From contig NZ_CAAHFB010000001.1 of assembly GCF_900880625.1 (NCBI RefSeq), forward strand, positions 1,798,001 through 1,862,000: a stretch of 64,000 bases of DNA. Reading direction: 5' to 3'. Below the pieces are notes generated by a model. That model made no database searches. It saw nothing but the letters and a program-made list of their open reading frames with translations, and was not told the origin of the DNA. This DNA is from Halorhabdus rudnickae. GTDB taxonomy: Archaea; Halobacteriota; Halobacteria; Halobacteriales; Haloarculaceae. A program made the translations under genes and the position numbers. Of the stretch, positions 28,235 through 37,278 are shown in pieces. Numbering within the stretch: position 1 is the stretch's first letter; every line of letters starts with the position of its first letter.

Positions 28235-28690
28235 CTACCCCTCCAGACGCCTGGCGCGGAGCACGTTCCAGCCTTTGTGGACGACCGAGGAGACGATCGC
28301 AGCCATGCCGACCCAGACGAACACGATCTGGCCCTGCTGGACGACCGTCGCGAGAGGGTCGGTCAGATCACCACCCTGTGCGTCAATCATCAAACCGAGA
28401 ACATATGCGAGGAACCCGACTGCAAAGAGGCCGTACAGCGCCCGGCTGGCGGCCGTCTGGATCAACGTTCGGACCCGTTCGTCGTTCTCCTCGATACCGA
28501 GGCGAGCGCCCAGCCACCGACTCGTCGGGACGAACCCCACGAACAGCACGCCGCCGAGCGCGATCAACGGGGCCAACTCGAAGGTGATTCCGACGTTCAG
28601 GAGCGCAATCACCACCAGCAGGTACAGGCCCCGAACGGCTCGATACACTGTTCTGGACTCCCCGAATCCGGCGTTAGATCGATTTAACAT
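28235..28690 (-). CDS. Four-helix membrane protein, DUF2178-like
   Basis: 151-residue protein with four hydrophobic segments in two hairpins ([64 protein letters not shown]). The loop [19 protein letters not shown] is typical of DUF2178 proteins (xNDERxxxI). Partner of the XRE regulator at 28233. The start codon lies inside a perfect inverted repeat. Function unknown; such pairs may sense membrane stress. Confidence 0.82.
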   Translation of the reverse strand: MLNRSNAGFGESRTVYRAVRGLYLLVVIALLNVGITFELAPLIALGGVLFVGFVPTSRWLGARLGIEENDERVRTLIQTAASRALYGLFAVGFLAYVLGLMIDAQGGDLTDPLATVVQQGQIVFVWVGMAAIVSSVVHKGWNVLRARRLEG

Positions 28691-28699
28691 CTCATGTTA
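28685..28699 (-). promoter_or_regulatory. Operator palindrome TAACAT-CTC-ATGTTA over the start codon
   Basis: TAACATCTCATGTTA is a perfect inverted repeat of 6-bp arms with a 3-bp spacer. The minus-strand ATG of the DUF2178 gene (28690-28688) is in one arm. A TATA-like TTATATAAAT lies at about 28701-28710 on the same strand, so the transcript is probably leaderless and the repeat covers the transcription start. This is the expected position of a repressor site, most simply for the co-encoded XRE protein. Confidence 0.6.
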
Positions 28700-28858
28700 G
28701 ATTTATATAACACTGCCACTTAGTTCCTGTGGGTATTGGGGGGCAAAGCGAAGGGAGTGCGACCGGACGCGAAATCGTGCTATTCGACGATGACGGCTTT
28801 GTGGGCTAGCACCGCGAGAATCTGCTATTGTAGCCCCCGCCTCCACTCGGTCGCCCAG

Positions 28859-29617
28859 TCAAATTGCATCGCGTTCGGTTTTGATATGCTCGACATAGCT
28901 CTCGACGACGTTCTGGATGATCACTTCGCCTGCCTCGGCAGTTGCCTCCGTCGGATCACCGAGGACGCCGGTTTCGGTGATCGTCTCGAACCCTTCACTC
29001 AACAGCCGGGCTGTCGAGATTTCGCCCTCGGGCCCGGGCTCGATATCGTCCGTCCTGACGAGACCGTCGTCGATGGCCAGAACGATCGCTGTCTCGGCGG
29101 CTCCAGCGTGAATGACGTCCTGCGTATATTCGACAGCTGCGTCGCTGAGCCCCTCGTTCAGCAATTGCATGTGTTCATCGAGATCGGCGAGTGGAATCAC
29201 CGAAGCATCGAGTTCGCGGGCGATGTCTGGGGCCACAGTCGTGACTGGGCCGAAGTTCCCACCGTGGGTCGGGATGAGAACGATGTGTTCGAAGCCATGC
29301 TCGTCGAGAGATCGACAGTACGACCGGATCACGTCCATCAGCGTCTCGGGTGGGACGGTGATCGTGCCGGGGAATTCCATGTGATGGCCCGAGCAGCCGG
29401 GGCGAATCGTGGGGGCAGCGAGAGCATCGCCCAGTTCGGTCGCAATGCGTCGTGCAAGTTCGTCCCCATCGAGCGTATCCATATTCAATGGCAGATGGGG
29501 GCCATGTTGTTCAATCGACCCGACAGCCACGATTGCCGTCCGAGTTCCGTTTTCGAGGGCGGACTCGACTTCCGGCCATACCATCTCCTCAAGACAGATT
29601 GATTTCCGAGAAGACAT
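28859..29617 (-). CDS. Creatininase-family amidohydrolase
   Basis: 252-residue enzyme of the creatininase/FAPy-deformylase (ArfB) and mycofactocin MftE superfamily. Metal ligands are visible in VGSIEQHGPHLPLNMDT (Glu, His, Asp), the second half in LIPTHGGNFGP (His) and HAGAAETAIVL (Glu). In archaea such enzymes can act in riboflavin/F420 synthesis (FAPy deformylase) or on cyclic amides; the exact substrate is uncertain here. It is monocistronic. The 168 bp between it and the DUF2178 promoter show no gene. Confidence 0.87.
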   Translation of the reverse strand: MSSRKSICLEEMVWPEVESALENGTRTAIVAVGSIEQHGPHLPLNMDTLDGDELARRIATELGDALAAPTIRPGCSGHHMEFPGTITVPPETLMDVIRSYCRSLDEHGFEHIVLIPTHGGNFGPVTTVAPDIARELDASVIPLADLDEHMQLLNEGLSDAAVEYTQDVIHAGAAETAIVLAIDDGLVRTDDIEPGPEGEISTARLLSEGFETITETGVLGDPTEATAEAGEVIIQNVVESYVEHIKTERDAI

Positions 29618-29746
29618 CCACTGTTATCACTCCTGGCGGACCAAAGAACCTTGTGTCGGAACAGTACCATTCCACACGGACTCTATTTCCAGGGCGCTAT
29701 CGACAGCGGCCGACACCGAAAGCGTGCGAACAGACCCTAAATCACC

Positions 29747-32197
29747 CTATTCGACGATGACGGTGCCCTCCATGCCGACAACCTCGTGGGGGATGCAGAC
29801 GTAGCCGTGCTCACCTGTGGTTTCGAAGGTGTGGACGTACGACTGGCCGGGCTGGACGGCACCCGCTCCGTTCTCCCAGCCCTCCCGAGCGGCCTCCTCG
29901 CTGTCGAAGTCTCCGGACGCCCAGTAGTCAGCATCCTCGGGAATACCGTCGCCAACGGCCGTTACCGTGTGGGGCTCACCACCGGCAAATTTCCAGGCGA
30001 CTTTCTCGCCGCTCTCGACGGTCAACTCCGCCGGCTCGAATGCTGCGGCCGTCATGTCGACGACGTGATCGGCGTCCTCGGGTACCCCCTCGACGACGTT
30101 CGGACCGCCTTCGAGGCCCGCCTGACCGCCTTCCTCACTCTCCTCGCCACTCTCGGCCGGCTGGACGTTCGAACCCACGAGCGACAGCGACAGCGGGAGA
30201 TCCTCGACGGCGTCGACCAGCGCGAACTGGGCGTACAGCGTCGCGTCTGCGAACGACGCGGCGGCCCCCTGAACGTCGCCGCCAGTATCCAGCGTTTCGA
30301 TGAGCCCTTCCAGGTGGCTTTCGAAGGTCTCGTAGGCGTTGTGGTCGGCCTCCTCGAGCAGATCGTGCACGCGGGCCTCCTCGAAGCTCGCGAAAGCGGA
30401 CTCAGCGACGTCCAGGGCTATCTCGCGCTGGGGTCCACCCGCACTCTCGACGACGGCGTAGGCCGAGGCGACCGCCTCAGCGTTGAAAGATTTCGCTGGC
30501 GCATAGACGTCTTCGCCCTCCTCGGCCGCCGAAACCACTGTACCGATGGTCTCCTCGAAGGCTTCGTAGGTCTTCTCGTCGGCGTGCTCCAGGGTCTCGT
30601 GGTAGCCACCGGGATCGCCCTCGAAGTGCTCGAAGACACCCTGTGCGATCGTCGCCGCGCGCTCGGCCTCACCGAGCGTGTCCAGAACGGCGGCGTCGAA
30701 CGCGCGAGCACTGACGAAGGCGGACTCGGCTGCACTCGTCGCCGCCGTCGTTCCGGCGGTCGTTGCGAACTCCAACAGCGTCGCCTGGGCACCCTCGTAG
30801 TGGGTCCCGACGGCCTCGTCGTCCTCGGCTTCGAACGCCTCGATCAATCCGGCGAGGTGTTCCTCCTCGAAGCGCTCGTAGAGGTCCTCGCTGACGGACT
30901 CGACCGTCTCGTGGAAGTCGAGTTCGTTCTCCTCGAAGCGCTCGAACAGCCCCTGGGCGATCGATGCGGCCTCGGCGGCCTCTCCCAGGCGGTATCGTTC
31001 GCGTGCGTCGGCGAGCCGAGCGCGGAAGAACGCAGCCTCGACCAGCGGAGCGTTCGAACCGGCGAGGGCGTCGATACCGGCGACGAGGTTCGCATCGACC
31101 GTCGAAGTGGCGTCTTCGATCGCGCCGGCGTCGCCGTTCTCGATTGCACTCTGGAGGCTTTCTAATCCCGATTCGAATCCCTCGTAGGCTTCGGCGTCGG
31201 CTGATTCGAGGGCGTCGTGGGCCATCGCACCCTCGAAGTGGGCAAAGATGTCCTGGGCGATCGTCCCAGCTCGCCCGGCCTCGCCGCCCGCGGCGAGCCA
31301 GGCAGCGTCCGCGATCCGGGCGCGATAGCCGGTGAGGGTCGCGGCGTGGGCGACGCCCGTCGAGGGGCCGCCCGTCGACGCGAGCCCGGCCGCGTCCCAC
31401 CCGCGTGCCTGTGCGATCGCGATCTCTCCGACACCCGCAGCGACTTCGTCGTCGGCGACCGCGTAGCTCCCCTCGATCGCCGCCTGGACGCCCAGATCGA
31501 CGTTGGTTCCCGATCGCTCGTTGTCGCCGGACCCAGCAGCCGACACCAGGCCATCGAGAGCACTTTCGACGGTATCGAAGACGGGACCATCCGCCGACTC
31601 GAGCGCGCTACGGGCGGAACTATCGGTAAAGCGATCACGGGTCCCCTCGGCGATAGATTGAGCGGCCTCGAACGCGCCCATCTCCAGAAGATAAGACACG
31701 TCCTCGATCGAGAGGGCGAGCCGCTGGAGGGCAAACGCGTCCGCCGTCGAGTCGCTGACGAGTGACTTCTGGGCAGTGATCAATTGCGACGTGGCCGTCT
31801 CGGCTGCCTCGTGGGCACGCTCAATATCGTCGTCGTTCAGCGCCGAGCGAAGGTTCCCCAGCGCCGCCTCGAACTCCTCGTAGGCCGCCTCGTCGGTCTC
31901 TTCGAGCATCTCGTGGGCACCGTACTCGCCGGTCGCTCCCTCGAAGCGCGCGAAAACGTTCCGGACGAGGTTCGAAGCTGCGTCCGCCGCTCCGGCCCGT
32001 CCGAGAGCCACGGCGTCGCGGGTCCGGGCGGCCATCGCGTTCCACTCCGCCCCAACGGCCAGGGAGGTATCGGGCTCCGCGGCCGAACTCTCACCTGTGT
32101 CGGTGGCCGTTCCCCCGGTCTCGGTGCACCCGGCCAACCCAGCCGTGGCAAACAACGCCGCTCCACTCGTCAATATCGCTCGTCTACTCGGTGGCAT
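29747..32197 (-). CDS. Lipoprotein with DUF5059 repeats and C-terminal halocyanin domain
   Basis: 816-residue secreted protein. The N-terminus PSRRAILTSGAALFATAGLA followed by GC is a Tat signal with lipobox. About 650 residues consist of five or six divergent helical repeats marked by F.xFE, then EADxxAYExFE (for example YEEFE, YEGFE, YERFE, YEAFE, YETFE). The last about 110 residues are a plastocyanin-like domain with Cu ligands His in GGEPHTVTA and Cys, His, Met in YVCIPHEVVGMEG. The protein should sit on the outer membrane face, possibly moving electrons to or from a metal bound by the Glu-rich repeats. Preceded by paired iron boxes. Confidence 0.85.
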   Translation of the reverse strand: MPPSRRAILTSGAALFATAGLAGCTETGGTATDTGESSAAEPDTSLAVGAEWNAMAARTRDAVALGRAGAADAASNLVRNVFARFEGATGEYGAHEMLEETDEAAYEEFEAALGNLRSALNDDDIERAHEAAETATSQLITAQKSLVSDSTADAFALQRLALSIEDVSYLLEMGAFEAAQSIAEGTRDRFTDSSARSALESADGPVFDTVESALDGLVSAAGSGDNERSGTNVDLGVQAAIEGSYAVADDEVAAGVGEIAIAQARGWDAAGLASTGGPSTGVAHAATLTGYRARIADAAWLAAGGEAGRAGTIAQDIFAHFEGAMAHDALESADAEAYEGFESGLESLQSAIENGDAGAIEDATSTVDANLVAGIDALAGSNAPLVEAAFFRARLADARERYRLGEAAEAASIAQGLFERFEENELDFHETVESVSEDLYERFEEEHLAGLIEAFEAEDDEAVGTHYEGAQATLLEFATTAGTTAATSAAESAFVSARAFDAAVLDTLGEAERAATIAQGVFEHFEGDPGGYHETLEHADEKTYEAFEETIGTVVSAAEEGEDVYAPAKSFNAEAVASAYAVVESAGGPQREIALDVAESAFASFEEARVHDLLEEADHNAYETFESHLEGLIETLDTGGDVQGAAASFADATLYAQFALVDAVEDLPLSLSLVGSNVQPAESGEESEEGGQAGLEGGPNVVEGVPEDADHVVDMTAAAFEPAELTVESGEKVAWKFAGGEPHTVTAVGDGIPEDADYWASGDFDSEEAAREGWENGAGAVQPGQSYVHTFETTGEHGYVCIPHEVVGMEGTVIVE

Positions 32198-32202
32198 CAG
32201 TT

Positions 32203-32254
32203 TTTAGGCTTCCCTAAACAGGCATAAGTCCGTCGTTTTTTAGGCAAGCCAAAA
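32203..32254 (-). promoter_or_regulatory. Paired iron-box operators upstream of the DUF5059-halocyanin gene
   Basis: Box 1, TTTAGGCTTCCCTAAA (32203-32218), is a perfect 6-bp inverted repeat starting 6 bp upstream of the ATG. Box 2, TTTAGGCAAGCCAAAA (32239-32254), starts 36 bp further out and is imperfect. Between them the minus strand has a TATA-like GACTTATG about 27 bp from the start codon. The sequence form matches binding sites of DtxR-type metal regulators. The same arrangement is seen at 62323-62374. A bound repressor would cover both sides of the TATA box. Confidence 0.75.
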
Positions 32255-32522
32255 ACTTAATACGCCGATCGGATACCTGCAGTGAAGACCCGTCTCATCG
32301 AGGTCTATCCGGGCACGGTGGTCGCCGTCGAGTTCGAATCCAGACTCATTCGAGTGCGTCGAAAAGACGATCTGGTGCTGTCATCACGGCGTGGTGCTCT
32401 AGGAACCTGTCTTCCTGAAACAGACCGCACACGCCGATTGGAACACGGCGACGAAGGTCCAGGGCGAGGGACCCCACTCCTATGGGGGTGTCCGATACGG
32501 AGATACGCCAAAGATTTGCGGT
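32255..32522. other. Short region with a doubtful GTG-started ORF
   Basis: This stretch lies between the iron boxes and the ZIP gene. An 82-codon plus-strand frame starts at GTG 32282 (MKTRLIEVYPGTVVAVEFES) and runs to 32530, overlapping the ZIP stop. The first 45 codons look coding-like and a TATA-like CTTAATAC precedes them by about 20 bp, but the rest does not and no family was recognised. It may be a gene remnant. No RNA structure was evident. Confidence 0.3.
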
Positions 32523-33389
32523 TCAGGTGACGAGAAGCCAGGCCACAACCACCACGACTCCTCCGAGAGTTGTCGAGAGCAGCGACTGGACGCGCAGGCG
32601 ATCGAGCAATTCGTGAGACGTTTCGGTCATCCCAGCCGCCTGATCGATCTCGCCACCGACCTCACACGAGGGCAGGAAGTCCATCGCGACGTGGAGGAAC
32701 ACGCCGGCCGCAAACCCGAAGACGACGGCGTTGATAGCCGGCGCACTCGGCAACGCCACCATCGCGACCGGGAGCGCGGTCAGCCCGACACCGGCCGAAG
32801 GCAACAACAGCGGCACCGCGGACTTCCCGTCGAGTGCGAGTCGACGAGCGGCGGCGTACCCTGCCGGGCCCTTGTGGGAGACGATCGCTACGCCGAGGAG
32901 GAGTCCGAGTTCGGGCATCTGGCCGTAGATGACGCCGATGATCAGCCCCGCCGAAAGAGCGTGGGCAGCCAGTTCTGTCGCCGTCGTTGTCATCGGGAGA
33001 TCGAGATGGGAAAGTCGATGGCCGATGGTATGAGCGTTGTAGCCGACGAGGATCCCCGCGGCGATGCCGAATCCGCCCAGCCGCGGGTCCTGACCGATGG
33101 CTTGGGGCACGAGAAACGCCGCGGCACTCGCGATCATCGCACCGCTGGCGAGTCCATAGCCCCACACCAGCCCACGGGGATGGCGACCACTCGTACGGGC
33201 CCCGACGAGCGCGCCGCCGGCCATCGCGGCGAAGGCGACCCAGGAGATCACGACGAGTTTCCCGATCTCCGGCGGCGCGGGCCCGAACAACCCGACGGCC
33301 GTGAAAACGACGAGAAGGACTGTCGAGAGACCACCGAGGAGGAGACCGTCACCAGTGTTATTAATATATGGCTTTGATTTAATATCCAT
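32523..33389 (-). CDS. ZIP-family metal transporter
   Basis: 288-residue membrane protein with about eight helices. Signature parts of ZIP proteins are visible: helix 4 region TELAAHALSAGLIIGVIYG (His-Ala-x-x-Ala-Gly) and helix 5 region VAIVSHKGPAGYAA (HK instead of the usual HKxxE), and VDMDF-like HVAMDFLPSCEVGG near the end. ZIP proteins import Zn, Fe or Mn. The HxxxG and E ligands deviate from the best-known members, so metal preference is uncertain. Being near the iron-box gene hints at metal homeostasis, but this gene has its own divergent promoter with crtD and no such box was seen. Confidence 0.8.
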   Translation of the reverse strand: MDIKSKPYINNTGDGLLLGGLSTVLLVVFTAVGLFGPAPPEIGKLVVISWVAFAAMAGGALVGARTSGRHPRGLVWGYGLASGAMIASAAAFLVPQAIGQDPRLGGFGIAAGILVGYNAHTIGHRLSHLDLPMTTTATELAAHALSAGLIIGVIYGQMPELGLLLGVAIVSHKGPAGYAAARRLALDGKSAVPLLLPSAGVGLTALPVAMVALPSAPAINAVVFGFAAGVFLHVAMDFLPSCEVGGEIDQAAGMTETSHELLDRLRVQSLLSTTLGGVVVVVAWLLVT

Positions 33390-33587
33390 CGGATAGCCGT
33401 ACCGTATCGACGAACATGAATATGTCGGTGGCCGTCGGATCGCCGACAGTCAGGAAGTCCCCCGACAAGCACCCTGAACGACGTCCTGACGTTCAGTATC
33501 GGCGGTTCGATCCGGCCGGGGAGCGATAATATCACCGACCCATCCCGTGCCGACATTTAAGCAGGTGCCGGTCGTCGGTTTCACGCG

Positions 33588-35093
33588 ATGACACCCGAAA
33601 CGAACGCCGACGTGACGATCGTCGGCGGGGGCTTTGGCGGGCTCTCGGCCGCCTGCCACCTCGCCGATGCTGGTGGGAAAGTGACGATCCTCGAGAAGAA
33701 CGAACAGGTCGGCGGTCGGGCCAGCCGCCGCGAACGCGAGGGGTTCGTCTTCGATATGGGGCCGTCGTGGTATCTGATGCCAGAAGTGTTCGAGCGCTTC
33801 TTCTCGCACTTCGACCGTGAGCCCTCGGAGTACTACGAACTCGAACGGCTGGATCCACACTATCGGATCTTCTTCAAAGACGGGGACGAGGTGGACATCG
33901 AAGCCGATCGGAACGCCAACCGCGAACGCTTCGAGTCCTACGAGGCCGGGGCCGGCGAGGCCTTCGAAGAGTATCTCGCGACGAGCGAGCGTCACTACGA
34001 GACCGCGATGGAGAACTTCGTCTACGAGTATCGTCCCACCTGGCGCGACTGGATCGACCCCGCACTCCTCCGTGCGGCGCCCGTCGGGTTGAAACTGCTC
34101 GGGTCGATGCAGAGTCACGTCGAGGACTACTTCGAGCACCCGAAACTCCAGCAGATCGTCCAGTATACCCTCGTGTTCCTCGGGGGCTCGCCGAAGAACA
34201 CGCCCGCGATCTACAACATGATGAGCCACGTCGACTTCAATCTCGGCGTCTACTATCCCCAGCCGGTCGATGGCGGCCCTGGCGGGATCGGAGCGGTCGT
34301 GAACGCGCTCGTCGATCTCGCCGAGGAACTGGGCGTGACGATCGAGACCGACGCTGCAGTCACGGAGATCACGCGCCGCAAGAACGGGTTCCTCGTCGAG
34401 ACCGAAGACGGCCAGCAGCGCCGCCCCGATGTCGTGGTCGCAAACACCGACTACGCCCACGCGGAACAGGACCTCATGCCCGAGCACGAACGCCAGTACG
34501 ACGAAACGTACTGGGAGGGCCGGACTGACGCCCCGTCGGCGTTCCTGCTGTACCTGGGTGTCGAAGGTGACCTCCCCGAACTGGCTCACCACACGCTCGT
34601 TCTCCCGACCGACTGGGACGAGCACTTCGAGGCGATCTTCGACGACCCGGCCTGGCCCGACGATCCCTCCTATTACCTCTGTGTCCCCTCGAAGAGCGAC
34701 GACGACGTCGCGCCCGACGGGCACAGCAACCTCTTTGCGCTGGTGCCGATCGCACCCGGTCTGCCCGACGACGAGTCGACCCGCGAACGCTACCGCGAGA
34801 AGGTGATCGAAGACATCGCCGAGCAGACGGGTGTCGACCTCGAAGACCGGATCGTCGTCGAGGAGAGTTTCTGCGTCTCGGACTTCGCCGAACGGTACAA
34901 CGCCCGCAACGGCACGGCGATGGGACTGGCCCACACCCTCCGCCAGACGTCGATGTTCCGGCCCCCCATCGAATCCGACACAGTCGAGGACCTGTACTTC
35001 ACTGGCGGCGACACCACGCCCGGCGTCGGCGTCCCGATGACGCTGATCAGCGGCGAACACGCGGCCAAAGCGGTCCTCGAAAACAGTCGATGA
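33588..35093 (+). CDS. crtD: Carotenoid 3,4-desaturase (phytoene desaturase family)
   Basis: 501-residue flavoprotein. FAD-binding GGGFGGLSAACHLADAGGKV follows residue 10, and the C-terminal carotene-desaturase motif LYFTGGDTTPGVGVPMTLIS is present. In Haloarcula japonica the ordered genes crtD-lyeJ-cruF make bacterioruberin from lycopene, and the same order is seen here, so it should act as the 3,4-desaturase. A TATA-like ACATTTAAG lies about 30 bp before the ATG. It overlaps lyeJ by 4 bp. Confidence 0.9.
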   Translation: MTPETNADVTIVGGGFGGLSAACHLADAGGKVTILEKNEQVGGRASRREREGFVFDMGPSWYLMPEVFERFFSHFDREPSEYYELERLDPHYRIFFKDGDEVDIEADRNANRERFESYEAGAGEAFEEYLATSERHYETAMENFVYEYRPTWRDWIDPALLRAAPVGLKLLGSMQSHVEDYFEHPKLQQIVQYTLVFLGGSPKNTPAIYNMMSHVDFNLGVYYPQPVDGGPGGIGAVVNALVDLAEELGVTIETDAAVTEITRRKNGFLVETEDGQQRRPDVVVANTDYAHAEQDLMPEHERQYDETYWEGRTDAPSAFLLYLGVEGDLPELAHHTLVLPTDWDEHFEAIFDDPAWPDDPSYYLCVPSKSDDDVAPDGHSNLFALVPIAPGLPDDESTRERYREKVIEDIAEQTGVDLEDRIVVEESFCVSDFAERYNARNGTAMGLAHTLRQTSMFRPPIESDTVEDLYFTGGDTTPGVGVPMTLISGEHAAKAVLENSR

Positions 35094-35962
35094 CGGCCGC
35101 GGATTCACGGCGCCTGGGTCTGGTCGGGTCACTCACGCACTTGTTGGTCCTCTCTCGTCCCCGGTTCTGGCTCTATCTCGCCGGGCCTGTCGTCGTGGGC
35201 GTCGTCTACGCTGCCGATTCGACAGCCGAGTTGATCACGCCGCTGTCGGCGGCGCTGTTTGTGTACTTCCTCATCCCCGCGAACGTCTTCCTCTACGGCG
35301 TCAACGACATCTTCGACGCCGACGTCGACGCCGAGAACCCAAAGAAAGACGAGGGGCCGGAAGTCCGCTTTACCGGCGACCGCTGGGTCGTGTTCGCGGT
35401 GATACTCTCGGGACTCCTCGCGCTCCCGTTCGCCCTCGTCGTCGGACCCGCGGGCAAAGTCACGCTCGGGGCATTCCTCGTCCTCGCTATCGAGTACAGC
35501 GCCCCGCCGTTTCGATTCAAGACCACGCCCGGCCTCGACTCGCTGTCCAACGGGCTGTACGTCCTGCCGGGCGTACTCGCGTTCACCGCGGTCGCGGGCG
35601 ACCTCCCGCCGACCCCGGCGATCGTCGGCGGGTGGCTCTGGACGATGGCGATGCACACCTTCTCGGCGATCCCCGACATCGAACCCGACCGCCGGGCCGG
35701 CATCCGGACGACAGCGACCGCCCTCGGCCAGCGCGGGACCTACGCCTACTGCGGCGTGGTCTGGGTACTCGCCGCCGCTGCGTTCGCGCTGGTCCATCCG
35801 CTGCTCGGCGTCGCCCTCGCGGTCTATCCGCTCTTGCAGGTTGCCATTGCCGTCTCGGGTGTGGCCGTCGATCGGGCGTACTGGTGGTTCCCGGCGATCA
35901 ACACGGTCGTCGGGATGGCCCTGACGATGGGCTATCTCTGGAGGGTGATGTACGGTGGGTGA
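35090..35962 (+). CDS. lyeJ: Lycopene elongase/hydratase (UbiA prenyltransferase family)
   Basis: 290-residue membrane prenyltransferase. The first Asp-rich motif NDIFDADVDAENPKKDE and the second DIEPDRRAGIRTTA bind the Mg-diphosphate of dimethylallyl diphosphate. About eight or nine helices are present. It adds C5 units to both ends of lycopene to make C50 carotenoids. It overlaps crtD (4 bp) and cruF (8 bp), so the three proteins should be made together. Confidence 0.9.
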   Translation: MTAADSRRLGLVGSLTHLLVLSRPRFWLYLAGPVVVGVVYAADSTAELITPLSAALFVYFLIPANVFLYGVNDIFDADVDAENPKKDEGPEVRFTGDRWVVFAVILSGLLALPFALVVGPAGKVTLGAFLVLAIEYSAPPFRFKTTPGLDSLSNGLYVLPGVLAFTAVAGDLPPTPAIVGGWLWTMAMHTFSAIPDIEPDRRAGIRTTATALGQRGTYAYCGVVWVLAAAAFALVHPLLGVALAVYPLLQVAIAVSGVAVDRAYWWFPAINTVVGMALTMGYLWRVMYGG

Positions 35963-36839
35963 GTTCGATCGCCGCGCGCTGGAGCGACGATTCGACGCCC
36001 TCGTCGCGGAGAACCGCTTCACCATCGCGGTGGTCTTCCCCGCGGTGGGTGCCGTGATGCTCGTCGCCAGCGCCGAGGGCTGGCTACCGGGGCCGCTCGC
36101 GTTCAACCCCGCGCTGGTGCTGTTCGGGACGGCCGTGATGCGCCTGCCGCTGATCGCCGGCGTCGCGCCGCTGGTCGATCGCCGGGCCGCCTTCGCAATC
36201 GTCGGACTCACACTGTATACTTACGGGATCGAGTTCCTCGGGGTCCTTACTGGCCTGCCCTACGGTGACTTCGAGTACGTCATCGATCTCGGGCCGATGG
36301 TGCTGGATACGGTCCCGGCAGCCCTGCCAATCTTTTTCTTCCCGCTGGTCCTGAACGCGTACCTACTTTGTCTACTCTTGCTCGGGGACCGGGCAGTGCT
36401 GACCCGAGTGCGCCTGCCGGCAGTCATCGCGACCGTCCTCGCGATGGATCTCGTACTGGATCCGGGGGCCGTGGCGCTGGGTTTCTGGGAGTACGCACCC
36501 CCGTTGGGTGGTAATGGACCCTGGGCGAGCGCGACGGCCATCCAGTTCTACGGCGTCCCGCTATCGAACTACCTCGGATGGGTTTTGAGCGCGACCGTCG
36601 CCGTTCTCGCGCTCGATCTGGGCTTCAATCGGGCCGGGTTGCTCGGCCGTCTGGAGCGGACGGGGTTCATGCTCGACGATCTGGTGAGCTTCGTGATCCT
36701 CTGGGGCGCGATCAACGCCTGGTTCGGCAACTGGCTGGCGGTCGGCGTCGCGGGACTGTTCGGTGCCGGGTTGCTCGGGACCGACCGCTTCGACTTCTCT
36801 GTCCGAGAAACGGTGCCGCTAGCCGATGCGTGGCGGTGA
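35955..36839 (+). CDS. cruF: Bisanhydrobacterioruberin hydratase (CruF)
   Basis: 294-residue polytopic membrane protein of the DUF422/CruF carotenoid hydratase family, with about seven helices. Typical parts are TYGIEFLGVLTGLPYGDFEY and MDLVLDPGAVALGFWEY with conserved acidic residues in the membrane. It adds water to the C50 chain ends and finishes bacterioruberin, a pigment that protects the membrane from light and oxidants. It starts at GTG 35955 inside lyeJ. Confidence 0.9.
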   Translation: MGEFDRRALERRFDALVAENRFTIAVVFPAVGAVMLVASAEGWLPGPLAFNPALVLFGTAVMRLPLIAGVAPLVDRRAAFAIVGLTLYTYGIEFLGVLTGLPYGDFEYVIDLGPMVLDTVPAALPIFFFPLVLNAYLLCLLLLGDRAVLTRVRLPAVIATVLAMDLVLDPGAVALGFWEYAPPLGGNGPWASATAIQFYGVPLSNYLGWVLSATVAVLALDLGFNRAGLLGRLERTGFMLDDLVSFVILWGAINAWFGNWLAVGVAGLFGAGLLGTDRFDFSVRETVPLADAWR

Positions 36840-36941
36840 GTCCGGATCTGCGTGCGGACACGAGGTCGTCCGTCGTCGGAGATACCGACCGATCCTTGCC
36901 ACAGTCGTCACGTCTTTGCAACCGGCCCGTCACCACGAACC

Positions 36942-37208
36942 ATGACGCGAACAAAACTCACGGCAGCAAGAGACTCGCTCAGGACGGCAGCCGACAGTAC
37001 GGAAACCAACGCCGATCGACTCGCGGACCTGGCGGCCCAACTCGACCGACTCGCCGAGGCCGACCGTGGCCCCGACCACGGCCGACTGGCCCGAATCCAG
37101 ACCGCCCTCGACGAGGTCCAGCAGGCGGTCGACGACGAAACGGCGGCGACCATCGAGGACGCCCGAAGAGAGATCAGAGACTACCGAGCGACGGTCGACG
37201 GCGTATGA
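36942..37208 (+). CDS. Small helical haloarchaeal protein
   Basis: 88-residue, entirely helical, charged protein (MTRTKLTAARDSLRTAADST) with heptad-like spacing, and ADRGPDHGRLARIQTALDEV in the middle. Short proteins of this kind are conserved in haloarchaea as domains of unknown function. The ATG at 36942 follows 100 bp of non-coding DNA after cruF. It has no Cys and no membrane segment. Possibly forms a helical bundle; function unknown. Confidence 0.65.
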   Translation: MTRTKLTAARDSLRTAADSTETNADRLADLAAQLDRLAEADRGPDHGRLARIQTALDEVQQAVDDETAATIEDARREIRDYRATVDGV

Positions 37209-37278
37209 CAGCCTCCCCGCCGTCGACGGCAGGACTCTCGCTGTCAAAGAGAAACCCCAAACGGACGACTGGTATCGC

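Noticed and set aside
28018-28710. XRE/DUF2178 pair as a toxin-antitoxin system
   Set aside because: The four-helix protein has no toxin resemblance and such pairs are widespread regulators; regulator plus membrane protein is the simpler reading.
29786-31165. Long plus-strand frame opposite the DUF5059-halocyanin gene
   Set aside because: Mirrors the repetitive Glu-rich gene and has no motif of its own.
33450-35132. Long open frame (about 560 codons) on the minus strand opposite crtD
   Set aside because: crtD has clear family motifs; GC-rich third positions in haloarchaea commonly keep the opposite strand open. No family motif or start signal in the antisense frame.
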